DNA of 8,524 bases from Actinomycetes bacterium. GTDB lineage: Bacteria > Actinomycetota > Actinomycetes > Propionibacteriales > Nocardioidaceae. The stretch spans positions 1 to 8,524 of the forward strand of contig JAHEXN010000138.1 of NCBI GenBank assembly GCA_023252095.1, in the 5' to 3' direction. The notes beneath the pieces were generated by a model, which worked only from the letters and a program-made list of their open reading frames with translations, searched no databases and was not told the DNA's origin. Within the stretch, counting starts at the first letter, position 1, and each line of letters starts with the position of its first letter. The translations under genes and the position numbers were made by a program. Of the stretch, positions 1 to 5,591 are shown one piece after another.

Positions 1-39
1 ATTAACAGTCGAATGCTCTGCCAATTGAGCTATGGGGGA
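1..39 (-). tRNA. tRNA-Asn (anticodon GTT), 5' part only
   Basis: Read on the minus strand from 39 down, the sequence folds as the first half of a tRNA: acceptor 5' strand TCCCCCA (39-33), TA at tRNA positions 8-9, D stem GCTC/GAGC (30-27 and 18-15) around an AATTGGCA loop, and anticodon stem TTCGA (13-9) with loop CTGTTAA (8-2). The anticodon GTT lies at 6-4, which decodes asparagine codons AAC and AAU. The 3' anticodon strand, T arm and acceptor 3' strand lie beyond the window. The gene follows dnaG and a small sigma gene; from memory a dgt-dnaG-asnT order also occurs in mycobacteria. The first 10 tRNA bases also form the end of the sigma reading frame. Confidence 0.93.
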
Positions 40-617
40 TCGGCTCCCTCAGCGGGAGCACGGTGCACCACCCTAGCAAGTCTCAAGCGCATCTGTCGCA
101 TCGCCCGGCTCTCCTCGTCACGGACCTGCGTCTCGGTCAGTCCGAGCAGGCGCGCGACCTCGCGACGGGGTCGCGGAGACCCCGGCTCCTCCCCCAGTCG
201 GTAGCGCAGTCGGAGCACCTGAGGGACGGCGTCGAGACGCTCGTCGGTCGGCTCGCCGTCTCGGATCGCGGGCGCCGCGAGGTCCTCGGGGAGCTCGGCC
301 TCGCGGACCGGGACGGCGGCGCGCATGGCCTCGCCGATCCACCACCAGGCGTACGTGCGCAGCCGGGATCCACGGTCCGGGTCGAAGCGGTCGACCGCCC
401 GGATCAGGCCGAGGCAGCCGGACTGGACGGCGTCGTCAAAGGCCTCGCCCCGGTAGCCCAGCATCCGGGCCCGCTGGACCACGTGGCGCAGGCTCGAGCG
501 GATCAGTGCGGCACGCGCCTCGGGATCGCCCGCCCGGGAGCGGCGCGCGAGGTCGCGCTCCTGCTCGCGGTCCAGCTCGGGCTCGTCCCACACCTGCCGC
601 ACCCATGACGTCGCCAT
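30..617 (-). CDS. Small sigma-70-family RNA polymerase sigma factor (RpoD-like regions 2 and 4)
   Basis: A predicted sigma factor of 195 residues. Residues 16-60 resemble region 1.2/2.1 of primary sigmas (EQERDLARRSRAGDPEARAALI). Residues 61-102 match regions 2.2-2.4 (DDAVQSGCLGLIRAVDRFDP, then TYAWWWIGEAM). Residues 131-180 look like a region 4 helix-turn-helix (VLRLRYRLG, then EVARLLGLTETQVRDEESRA). Region 1.1 is absent, and the roughly 30 residues between regions 2 and 4 are too short for a normal region 3. The usual IRQAITR after the tryptophans reads IGEAMRA here, so the two residues known in RpoD to contact position -12 (Gln, Thr) are Glu and Arg. I chose the ATG at 617; an in-frame GTG lies 9 nt upstream at 626, and the longer reading to 755 overlaps dnaG. 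It lies 64 nt after dnaG with no clear promoter, so co-transcription is likely. The TAG stop lies within the tRNA-Asn gene. Group and promoter specificity cannot be told from sequence alone. Confidence 0.82.
   Translation of the reverse strand: MATSWVRQVWDEPELDREQERDLARRSRAGDPEARAALIRSSLRHVVQRARMLGYRGEAFDDAVQSGCLGLIRAVDRFDPDRGSRLRTYAWWWIGEAMRAAVPVREAELPEDLAAPAIRDGEPTDERLDAVPQVLRLRYRLGEEPGSPRPRREVARLLGLTETQVRDEESRAMRQMRLRLARVVHRAPAEGADPP
43..59 (-). other. Small GC-rich hairpin in the tRNA-Asn leader
   Basis: A perfect 6-bp inverted repeat (gctccc at 43-48, gggagc at 54-59) encloses a 5-nt loop and ends only 3 nt before the mature tRNA 5' end. In RNA it would stand directly upstream of the expected RNase P cut. 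It also encodes the last residues of the sigma-like protein. No T run follows, so it does not look like an intrinsic terminator. A role in processing is only a guess, and a chance fold is possible in such GC-rich DNA. Confidence 0.35.
70..99 (-). promoter_or_regulatory. Possible tRNA-Asn promoter inside the sigma gene
   Basis: On the minus strand a TAGGGT hexamer (75-70) fits the TANNNT form of a -10 box. GCGACA (99-94) keeps the GACA half of a -35 box at an 18-nt spacing. Transcription would begin near 63, giving a leader of about 24 nt before the tRNA. The elements lie within the last codons of the sigma-like gene. Read-through from that gene could equally supply the tRNA. Confidence 0.3.
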
Positions 618-639
618 GGGGTCCACCGTGGCGCGTGGT

Positions 640-657
640 CGCGTCCCGAAGGGCGCG
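640..657 (-). terminator. Possible hairpin between dnaG and the sigma gene
   Basis: The dnaG-sigma spacer contains CGCG-CCC-TTC-GGG-A-CGCG on the minus strand: seven G-C pairs with one bulged A and a TTC loop, or alternatively a C(UUCG)G-type loop. It begins 24 nt after the dnaG stop. There is no following U run, so it may only weaken transcription into the sigma gene, protect the dnaG 3' end, or do nothing. Such folds are common in GC-rich spacers. Confidence 0.25.
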
Positions 658-681
658 CGCGACGGCGGCTGTGGATGAGCG

Positions 682-2589
682 TCAGCTGGGGACGACGCCG
701 CCGACGGCCTTCTCGCGCAGCTCGCGGTGCTGCTGCTCCAGCGCGATGAGCTCACCGAACATCCGGTTGTACTGCTCGGGCTCCTCGATCGGGTTGGTGC
801 GCTGCAGGCGCGACTTGAGATCCGCGACGTGCCGACCCACCGTGAGCACCTGCAGTCGGAAGATGCTGGACGAGACGACCTGCACCGTCGTGTGCTCCTG
901 GGCGAGCAGGGGCTCGACCGCCGCGCGCGACAGGATCGGGCGCAGCTCCTCCGGCAACGCCTCCGAGACGCGCGGCACCCAGCTCGGGTCCTCCTTCGCC
1001 GGCCAGCCCTGGGCGGCCATGACCGACCAGATGTGCCGCGAGATCGGGTGGGTGAAGTCGTCCTCGTCGAGGTCGGCCGCGAACTGCGCCGCCGTGTGCG
1101 GGTGCTGCGCCAAGGCCTTCAGGGCCTCGCGCTCGTCGGAGAACTGGGCGGCGCCGAAGGACGGGCCGGCGTTGAACGCTGAGGCGGTCTGCGGCGCCGC
1201 TGCGGTCGTCTCGACGGCAGCCCGGGATCGTTCGGCCGGCTTCGCCGACGCCGGGCGCGCCTTGGCCCGCTTGTGCTCGGCCTGCACCTGCTCGACCTCG
1301 ACGCCGATGCGCCCGGCGACCTCACGCAGGAACGCATCGACCTTGGACGCGTCGCGGATGGCGCTGGCGAGCTGCACGGCCTCCCGCACGGCGTCGACGC
1401 GCTGGTCGGCCCGGTCGAGGTCGTACTGCTTGAGGGTGTTGTCGAGCACGAACCGGTAGAGCGGGATGCGCGACGCGATGAGCTCGCGCACCGCGGCGTC
1501 GCCGTCGGCCATGCGCAGATCGCACGGATCCATGCCCCGGGGCTCGACGGCCACGTACGTCTGGCCGACGAACTCCGCGTCACCCTCGAAGGACTTCACG
1601 GCCGCGCGCTGACCGGCCTCGTCGCCGTCGAACGTGAACACGACCTCGCCGCGGAACGCGTCGTGGTCGATCATGAGGCGACGCAGGATGCGTGCGTGCC
1701 CCTCGCCGAATGCGGTGCCGCACGTGGCGACCGCCGTGGTGACGCCGGCCTGGTGGCACGCCATGACGTCGGTGTAGCCCTCGACGACGACGGCCTGGCT
1801 CGCGCCGGAGATCTGGCGGCGGGCGAGGTCGATGCCGTAGAGAACCTGCGTCTTCTTGTAGATCGGGGTCTCGGAGGTGTTGACGTACTTGCCGGCCATG
1901 AAGTCGTCGTCATAGAGCTTGCGCGCGCCGAAGCCGATGATCTCGCCCGTCATCTCCTTGATGGGCCAGAGGAGGCGGCCCTGGAACACGTCGAACGTGC
2001 CGCTGTTGGTGTGCCGCGCCAGGCCCCCGACGACGAGCTCCTCGTCGGTGAATCCCTTGTTCTTGAGGAAGCCCGTGAGGCTCTGGCGGTCCTTCGGCGC
2101 GTACCCGAGGGTGAAGTGCTCGGCCGCGACCTGGTCGAATCCGCGATCCTTGATGAACTGACGAGCAATCTGGGCCTCGGCCGAGGAGCCGAGCTGCTGG
2201 GCGTAGAACTCCCCCGCGTACCGGTGCGCCTCGAGCAGCCGCTGGCGCTGCCGCGGGTCGCGGCGTGGCCCGGTGGGGCGGGCGTCCTCGTCGTAGCGCA
2301 GCTGGATGCCGTACTTCGTGGCGAGCCGCTCGACGGCCTCGGCGAACGGCAGGCCCTCGATCTCCATCAGGAACTTGATCGAGTCCCCGCCGACCCCGCA
2401 GCCGAAGCAGTGGTAGAAACCCTGCGCCGGGCGGACGTTGAACGAGGGGGACTTCTCGTCGTGGAACGGGCAGAGACCCTTGCGGGCGCCTCCCCCGGCG
2501 TTGCGCAGGGTGACGTAGGACTCGACGACCTCGTCGATGCGGGCGCGTTCACGGACGAGCTGGATGTCCTCGTCCTTGATCCGCGGCAT
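682..2589 (-). CDS. dnaG: DNA primase DnaG
   Basis: Synthesises the short RNA primers that start Okazaki fragments, acting with the replicative helicase DnaB at the fork. The 635-residue protein has the full bacterial plan. An N-terminal CHC2 zinc finger has C40, H43, C61 and C64. The catalytic core spans about 110-380, with TOPRIM motifs VVVEGYTDV (E270, D274), FDGDEAG (D321, D323) and GMDPCDL (D354, D357), which bind metal ions. An Ala/Pro/Lys-rich linker (about 440-480) leads to a helical C-terminal domain (about 483-626) of the helicase-interaction type. Length is normal for the family. The start is the ATG at 2589: it gives the canonical MPRIKDEDI N-terminus, and a TAGAAT -10 box ends 6 nt upstream, which suggests a leaderless mRNA. 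dgt ends 74 nt upstream and a sigma-like gene follows, recalling the dnaG-rpoD pairing seen in other bacteria. All catalytic residues are present. Confidence 0.98.
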   Translation of the reverse strand: MPRIKDEDIQLVRERARIDEVVESYVTLRNAGGGARKGLCPFHDEKSPSFNVRPAQGFYHCFGCGVGGDSIKFLMEIEGLPFAEAVERLATKYGIQLRYDEDARPTGPRRDPRQRQRLLEAHRYAGEFYAQQLGSSAEAQIARQFIKDRGFDQVAAEHFTLGYAPKDRQSLTGFLKNKGFTDEELVVGGLARHTNSGTFDVFQGRLLWPIKEMTGEIIGFGARKLYDDDFMAGKYVNTSETPIYKKTQVLYGIDLARRQISGASQAVVVEGYTDVMACHQAGVTTAVATCGTAFGEGHARILRRLMIDHDAFRGEVVFTFDGDEAGQRAAVKSFEGDAEFVGQTYVAVEPRGMDPCDLRMADGDAAVRELIASRIPLYRFVLDNTLKQYDLDRADQRVDAVREAVQLASAIRDASKVDAFLREVAGRIGVEVEQVQAEHKRAKARPASAKPAERSRAAVETTAAAPQTASAFNAGPSFGAAQFSDEREALKALAQHPHTAAQFAADLDEDDFTHPISRHIWSVMAAQGWPAKEDPSWVPRVSEALPEELRPILSRAAVEPLLAQEHTTVQVVSSSIFRLQVLTVGRHVADLKSRLQRTNPIEEPEQYNRMFGELIALEQQHRELREKAVGGVVPS

Positions 2590-2595
2590 GCGCGC

Positions 2596-2601
2596 ATTCT
2601 A
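2596..2601 (-). promoter_or_regulatory. -10 box of dnaG, leaderless type
   Basis: TAGAAT on the minus strand differs from TATAAT at one position and ends exactly 6 nt before the dnaG ATG, so transcription should begin at or next to the A of the ATG. No convincing -35 box sits at 16-18 nt. The only GGAG-like sequence upstream is too far away to act as a ribosome-binding site. Leaderless mRNAs are common in actinobacteria. This start would let dnaG be made independently of dgt. Confidence 0.5.
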
Positions 2602-2610
2602 TGACCGGCC

Positions 2611-2630
2611 ACCCACTCCCCCGAGCGGGT
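2611..2630 (-). terminator. Hairpin after dgt, possible U-less terminator
   Basis: On the minus strand ACCCGCTC and GAGTGGGT pair over 8 bp (one G-T wobble) around a GGGG loop. The hairpin starts 33 nt after the dgt stop and ends 9 nt before the dnaG -10 box. This is where a terminator between dgt and an independently transcribed dnaG would be expected. It lacks the T run of a classic intrinsic terminator, so termination is inferred from position only. Confidence 0.35.
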
Positions 2631-2663
2631 CCACAGAGGAGTCGGCGAAACTCGATCCGAAGC

Positions 2664-3887
2664 TCAGAGTCCCAGCCGCTGGCCCCACATCGGGGCGGAG
2701 ACGTCCGTCATGCAGGCGACCTGGTCCACGACGACGCGGAGCCGGGCCGCGTCGTCGGGAGCGGCGGCGAAGTCGGCGGCGAGGTCGCGATCGAGGTCGC
2801 GTCCCTCGCGCTCCAGCAGAGCCGCGACCAGTGCCGTCAGCAGGTCGCGCTGAGCCTGTTGGTTCGCGGTGCGGTCGTCGGCCAGCATCACGTGGTGCGC
2901 GGCGAGCGACTTCAGGACCGTGATCTCGTCGAGGGTCTCGCGCGGGACCTCCAGGTCGGCGTCGAACCGCACGAGCGGTCCCTCGCCCCAGCGGCCCGTC
3001 GTCGCGGCCTGCGCGGCGACCGCGAACCGGCCGATCAGCGTGCTCGTCAGGCTCTTGATCCGGCCAAGAGCAGCGCGGCTTCCGTCGAAGCGCGTGGTCG
3101 GCCACTCCGGCAGCTGCTGCAAGCGCTCCATCGCCGCGCCCAGCCGCGCGTCGTCGGCGTCGGGCAGGTACCACTCACGGGCGACGGCACACACGCGGTC
3201 GAGCTCGAGATCGTCGGTGAGGTCGAACCAGCCGCCGACGACGCCGTCCTCGACGTCGTGCACCGAGTACGCGATGTCGTCCGACAGGTCCATGACCTGG
3301 GCCTCGACGGGACGCACGTGGGGCGCCGCGTCGGCCCGCACCCACCTGAAGACCGGGAGGTCGTCCTCGTACACGCCGAACTTCGCGCCACCGTCGGGGG
3401 CCTCGCCGCGACGCCACGGGTACTTGATGCAGGCTGCGAGCGTGCCCCGCGTGAGGTTGAGGCCGACGCTCGCTCCGTCGGACCCGAAGGTCTTGGCCTC
3501 AAGGCGTGTCAACAGGCGCAGGGTCTGGGCGTTCCCCTCGAACCCGCCGCACGCGGAGGCGACGGCGTCCAGCGCGGTCTCCCCGTTGTGGCCGAACGGC
3601 GGGTGGCCGAGGTCGTGGGCGAGCGCCGCAGAGTCGACGATGTCGGGATCGCAGCCCAGCGACGCACCGAGCTCACGCGCGACCTGCGCGACCTCCAGGG
3701 AGTGGGTCAGGCGGTTGCGGACGAAGTCGTCGGTGCCGGCGCCCATGACCTGCGTCTTGGCCGAGAGCCGGCGCAGTGCTGCCGAGTGCACGATGCGTCC
3801 ACGGTCGCGCTCGAACGGCGTGCGCCCGGCCCGCTTTGGCGGCTCACCCACGAAGCGCGCCCGCGCCTCCGCGCCGTAGCTCGTCAC
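2664..3887 (-). CDS. dgt: Deoxyguanosinetriphosphate triphosphohydrolase-like protein (HD superfamily)
   Basis: Predicted cytoplasmic dNTP triphosphohydrolase that splits dNTPs (dGTP in the best-known members) into the nucleoside and tripolyphosphate, lowering dNTP pools. The 407-residue protein has the family N-terminal signature (HSAALRRLSAKTQVM, 34-48) and the metal-binding HD set: H62 in RLTHSLEVAQ, H91-D92 in HDLGHPPFGH, and an Asp of DLSDDIAY (203/204). NGETALDAV (101-109) follows the HD motif as is usual. Length fits the shorter type without the extra insert of E. coli Dgt. I chose the GTG at 3887 because the family motif follows closely and TACCGT ends 6 nt upstream. A longer in-frame GTG at 3932 would translate part of the palindrome and is unlikely. 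It ends 74 nt before dnaG, so dNTP control and priming genes are neighbours. True substrate preference cannot be read from sequence. Confidence 0.95.
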   Translation of the reverse strand: MTSYGAEARARFVGEPPKRAGRTPFERDRGRIVHSAALRRLSAKTQVMGAGTDDFVRNRLTHSLEVAQVARELGASLGCDPDIVDSAALAHDLGHPPFGHNGETALDAVASACGGFEGNAQTLRLLTRLEAKTFGSDGASVGLNLTRGTLAACIKYPWRRGEAPDGGAKFGVYEDDLPVFRWVRADAAPHVRPVEAQVMDLSDDIAYSVHDVEDGVVGGWFDLTDDLELDRVCAVAREWYLPDADDARLGAAMERLQQLPEWPTTRFDGSRAALGRIKSLTSTLIGRFAVAAQAATTGRWGEGPLVRFDADLEVPRETLDEITVLKSLAAHHVMLADDRTANQQAQRDLLTALVAALLEREGRDLDRDLAADFAAAPDDAARLRVVVDQVACMTDVSAPMWGQRLGL

Positions 3888-3893
3888 GCGTGC

Positions 3894-3899
3894 ACGGTA
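3894..3899 (-). promoter_or_regulatory. -10 box of dgt, leaderless type
   Basis: TACCGT on the minus strand fits TANNNT and ends 6 nt before the GTG at 3887, the same spacing as at dnaG, so transcription would start at the GTG. The -35 zone (about 3917-3922) falls inside the rightmost arm of the palindrome as read on the minus strand. A protein bound to that arm would therefore meet the polymerase. No TTGACA-like hexamer is visible. Confidence 0.45.
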
Positions 3900-3930
3900 G
3901 CGGACCGCTCGCGAGAGACTTTGTGTGTGC

Positions 3931-3956
3931 ACAGGAGAGACTTTGTTTGCTCCTGT
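3931..3956. repeat. Alternative 7-bp hairpin at the palindrome centre
   Basis: acaggag (3931-3937) and ctcctgt (3950-3956) are perfect inverted repeats with a 12-nt loop that contains most of the second 12-bp repeat. This fold competes with the inner 13-bp pairing of the large palindrome, so an RNA from either strand could switch between two shapes. Whether that happens is unknown. Confidence 0.5.
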
Positions 3957-3997
3957 CCACCAACAAAGTCTCTCGTGACCACCAACAAAGTCTCTCG
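3957..3997. repeat. Two tandem 19-bp direct repeats
   Basis: ccaccaacaaagtctctcg occurs at 3957-3975 and again, base for base, at 3979-3997, a period of 22 bp with a 3-bp gap (TGA). The identity reaches 7 bp beyond the 12-bp core shared with the other two copies. This half of the palindrome is therefore the better conserved half and may reflect a recent local duplication or two adjacent binding sites on the same helical face. Confidence 0.85.
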
Positions 3998-4008
3998 CGA
4001 GCGGAACG

Positions 4009-4860
4009 TCAGAAGCGGCCGTTGCGGGGGCGGGGCTGGCAACGGGGGCACCAGTACGACGACCGGTTCATGAAGGCGCTGCGTCGCATCGGCGTGCCGC
4101 AGCGGTCGCACGGCTCGCCCTCACGGCCGTAGGCGTGGAGCGAGCGGTCGAAGTAGCCGCTGGCGCCGTTGACGTTGACGTAGAGGGCGTCGAACGAGGT
4201 GCCACCCTGCGCCAGCGCCTCCGACATGACCTCGGTGACGTGGTGAAGCAGGGTCTCGACCTCGGCGCGCCGCAGGGTGCGGGTATTGCGTGCGTAGTGC
4301 AGCGGCACCCGCCACAGCGCCTCGTCGGCGTAGATGTTGCCGACGCCGGAGATCAGGGTCTGGTCGAGCAACGCGCGCTTGACGCCGGTCTCGCGCCGCT
4401 TGAGGCGAGCCGCGAAGTCTGCGGGGTCGAACAGGGGGTCCAGCGGATCGCGAGCGATGTGCGCGACCTCGGCCGGCAGGTCGGCTCCCCCGTCGCTGAG
4501 AGCGAGCCCGCCGAAGATCCGCTGGTCGACGAATCGCAGCTGAGCGCCGTCCTCCAGGTCGAGCGTGGCCTTGAGGTGCTTCTGAGGTGCGGCGTCTGGC
4601 TCGCTGACGAGCATCTGCCCGCTCATGCCGAGATGAGCGAGCAACGCGTCGTCGTTGTCGAGGGGCAGCCACAGGTACTTGCCACGACGGCGCGCCTCGA
4701 CCACGACGCGCCCCGTGAGTCGCAGCGCGAAGTCCTCGGGGCCGGGCGCGTGGCGCCGCAGCGACCGGACATCGAGCACCCGGACCGCCACGATCCGGCG
4801 GCCGACGACGTGGTCGGCCAGTCCCCGACGGACGACCTCGACCTCGGGAAGCTCAGGCAC
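4009..4860 (-). CDS. mutM: Formamidopyrimidine-DNA glycosylase (Fpg/MutM)
   Basis: Removes 8-oxoguanine and formamidopyrimidines from oxidised DNA and cuts the resulting abasic site by beta/delta elimination. The 283 residues include every hallmark. The N-terminal MPELPEVE exposes the catalytic proline (P2, with E3). The beta-hairpin lysine is K61 in RRRGKYLW. The void-filling region LGMSGQ (M80) pairs with R114 of RIFGG. The H2TH segment is QTLISGVGNIYADEALW, with N175. The C-terminal zinc finger has C251, C254, C271 and C274, with R266 between the pairs. The start is a GTG at 4860, fixed by the PELPE motif; it overlaps the end of rnc by 8 nt (GTGCCTGA) and has no clear ribosome-binding site, so translational coupling to rnc is likely. 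The gene is followed after 4 nt by the large palindrome. It is the last gene of the DUF177-rpmF-rnc-mutM unit. Confidence 0.98.
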   Translation of the reverse strand: MPELPEVEVVRRGLADHVVGRRIVAVRVLDVRSLRRHAPGPEDFALRLTGRVVVEARRRGKYLWLPLDNDDALLAHLGMSGQMLVSEPDAAPQKHLKATLDLEDGAQLRFVDQRIFGGLALSDGGADLPAEVAHIARDPLDPLFDPADFAARLKRRETGVKRALLDQTLISGVGNIYADEALWRVPLHYARNTRTLRRAEVETLLHHVTEVMSEALAQGGTSFDALYVNVNGASGYFDRSLHAYGREGEPCDRCGTPMRRSAFMNRSSYWCPRCQPRPRNGRF

Positions 4861-5563
4861 TCGCGGCGGCCGGTGGGGCCTCGGTCAAGGATTCCCACGC
4901 GATCTGGGCAACCTGCTGCTCGGCCTCCTTCTTGGAGGTTCCGGCACCACCGTCGAACACCTGGTCGCCCACGTGGACCGCGGCGGTGAACTGCCGGGCG
5001 TGGTCGGGGCCCTCGCTCTCGACGACGTAGCGCGGCACGCCGAGTCCGTGGTTGGCCGCAACCTCCTGCAGGGAGGTCTTCCAGTCGAGCGCCGCGCCGA
5101 GGCGGGCCGCGTCGGCGATGACGGGGTCGAAGATGCGGTGCAGGACCTCCGAGGCGCGTTCGATGCCGAACTGCACGTAGATCGCGCCGATCAGCGCCTC
5201 GACGGTGTCGGACAGGATCGACGCCTTGTCGCGTCCGCCCGTGGCCTCCTCGCCACGACCGAGGCGCACGTGCTCGCCGATGCCGAGGGTGCGCGCCACG
5301 ACCGCGAGGGCCTTGGCGCTGACGACCGCCGAGCGCAGCTTCGCGAGCTGGCCCTCGGGCAGGTCGGGGTGCGTCGTGAACAGGGCGTCCGTCACGACGA
5401 GCCCCAGCACCGAGTCGCCGAGGAACTCGAGGCGCTCGTTGTTGGGGACCTGGCCGTTCTCGTACGCGAACGACCGATGGGTCAGGGCATGCGTGAGGAG
5501 CTCCGGATCGAGATCCGGAACTCCCAGGACCGCACGCAGTTCTTCGGCGCCGGACTCGTCCAC
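4853..5563 (-). CDS. rnc: Ribonuclease III
   Basis: Double-strand-specific endoribonuclease that processes the rRNA precursor and other structured RNAs, acting as a dimer with Mg2+. The 236-residue protein has the endonuclease signature NNERLEFLGDS (E43, E46, D50) and the second acidic pair in SILSDTVEALIGAIY (D119, E122). A double-stranded RNA-binding domain follows at about 156-226 (DWKTSLQEVAANHGLG, then GAGTSKKEAEQQVAQIAW). Length is typical. The start is a GTG at 5563, 28 nt after the rpmF stop, without an obvious Shine-Dalgarno sequence. The TGA stop lies inside the mutM start region. Its place directly after rpmF is a widespread arrangement. All catalytic residues are intact. Confidence 0.98.
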   Translation of the reverse strand: MDESGAEELRAVLGVPDLDPELLTHALTHRSFAYENGQVPNNERLEFLGDSVLGLVVTDALFTTHPDLPEGQLAKLRSAVVSAKALAVVARTLGIGEHVRLGRGEEATGGRDKASILSDTVEALIGAIYVQFGIERASEVLHRIFDPVIADAARLGAALDWKTSLQEVAANHGLGVPRYVVESEGPDHARQFTAAVHVGDQVFDGGAGTSKKEAEQQVAQIAWESLTEAPPAAASA

Positions 5564-5591
5564 GACGGGGTCGGTCAGAGACTCAGCGGAA

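Larger units (their letters stand above)
3905..4004. repeat. 100-bp nested palindrome with four 12-bp repeats (mutM-dgt spacer)
   Basis: GAGAGACTTTGT occurs four times: forward at 3913-3924 and 3935-3946, reversed at 3963-3974 and 3985-3996. Both same-strand pairs are offset by exactly 22 bp, and all four share one symmetry axis between 3954 and 3955. The outer arms ccgctcgcgagagactttgt (3905-3924) and its exact complement (3985-4004) match over 20 of 20 bp. The inner arms (3935-3947 and 3962-3974) match over 13 bp. Partial pairing between them gives 38 of 43 paired positions around a 14-nt loop. It begins 4 nt after the mutM stop and ends 5 bp before the dgt -10 box. Neither side has a T run. 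The repeat core is AT-richer than its surroundings. It could be a multi-site operator for dgt, a strong 3' hairpin for mutM, or a copy of a dispersed palindromic element. Confidence 0.9.

Noticed and set aside
618..755. N-terminal extension of the sigma-like protein to 755.
   Set aside because: The extra residues are low-complexity Ser/Ala/Pro and overlap the end of dnaG in another frame; sigma similarity begins after the ATG at 617.
1273..2604. Long plus-strand open frame opposite dnaG (443 codons).
   Set aside because: It is antisense to an intact DnaG with all motifs. GC-rich third positions keep the opposite strand open, and the translation shows no recognisable domain.
3888..3932. Extended dgt start at the GTG at 3932.
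   Set aside because: It would translate the palindrome and the -10 box. The added residues do not resemble the family, and the GTG at 3887 has the better promoter geometry.
3905..4004. CRISPR array or insertion sequence in the mutM-dgt spacer.
   Set aside because: The repeats are only 12-20 bp, half are inverted, spacers are not uniform, and no cas or transposase gene is present. An AGCGGA direct repeat at 3899-3904 and 4000-4005 overlaps the arms and follows from the palindrome, so it is not good evidence of a target duplication.
3905..4004. Classic Rho-independent terminator for mutM.
   Set aside because: The hairpin is strong, but neither strand has a T run after the stem, so a canonical intrinsic terminator cannot be claimed.
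2601..4073. Plus-strand open frame of 490 codons across dgt and the palindrome.
   Set aside because: It is antisense to dgt, lacks family motifs, and reads through the inverted repeats; a by-product of composition.
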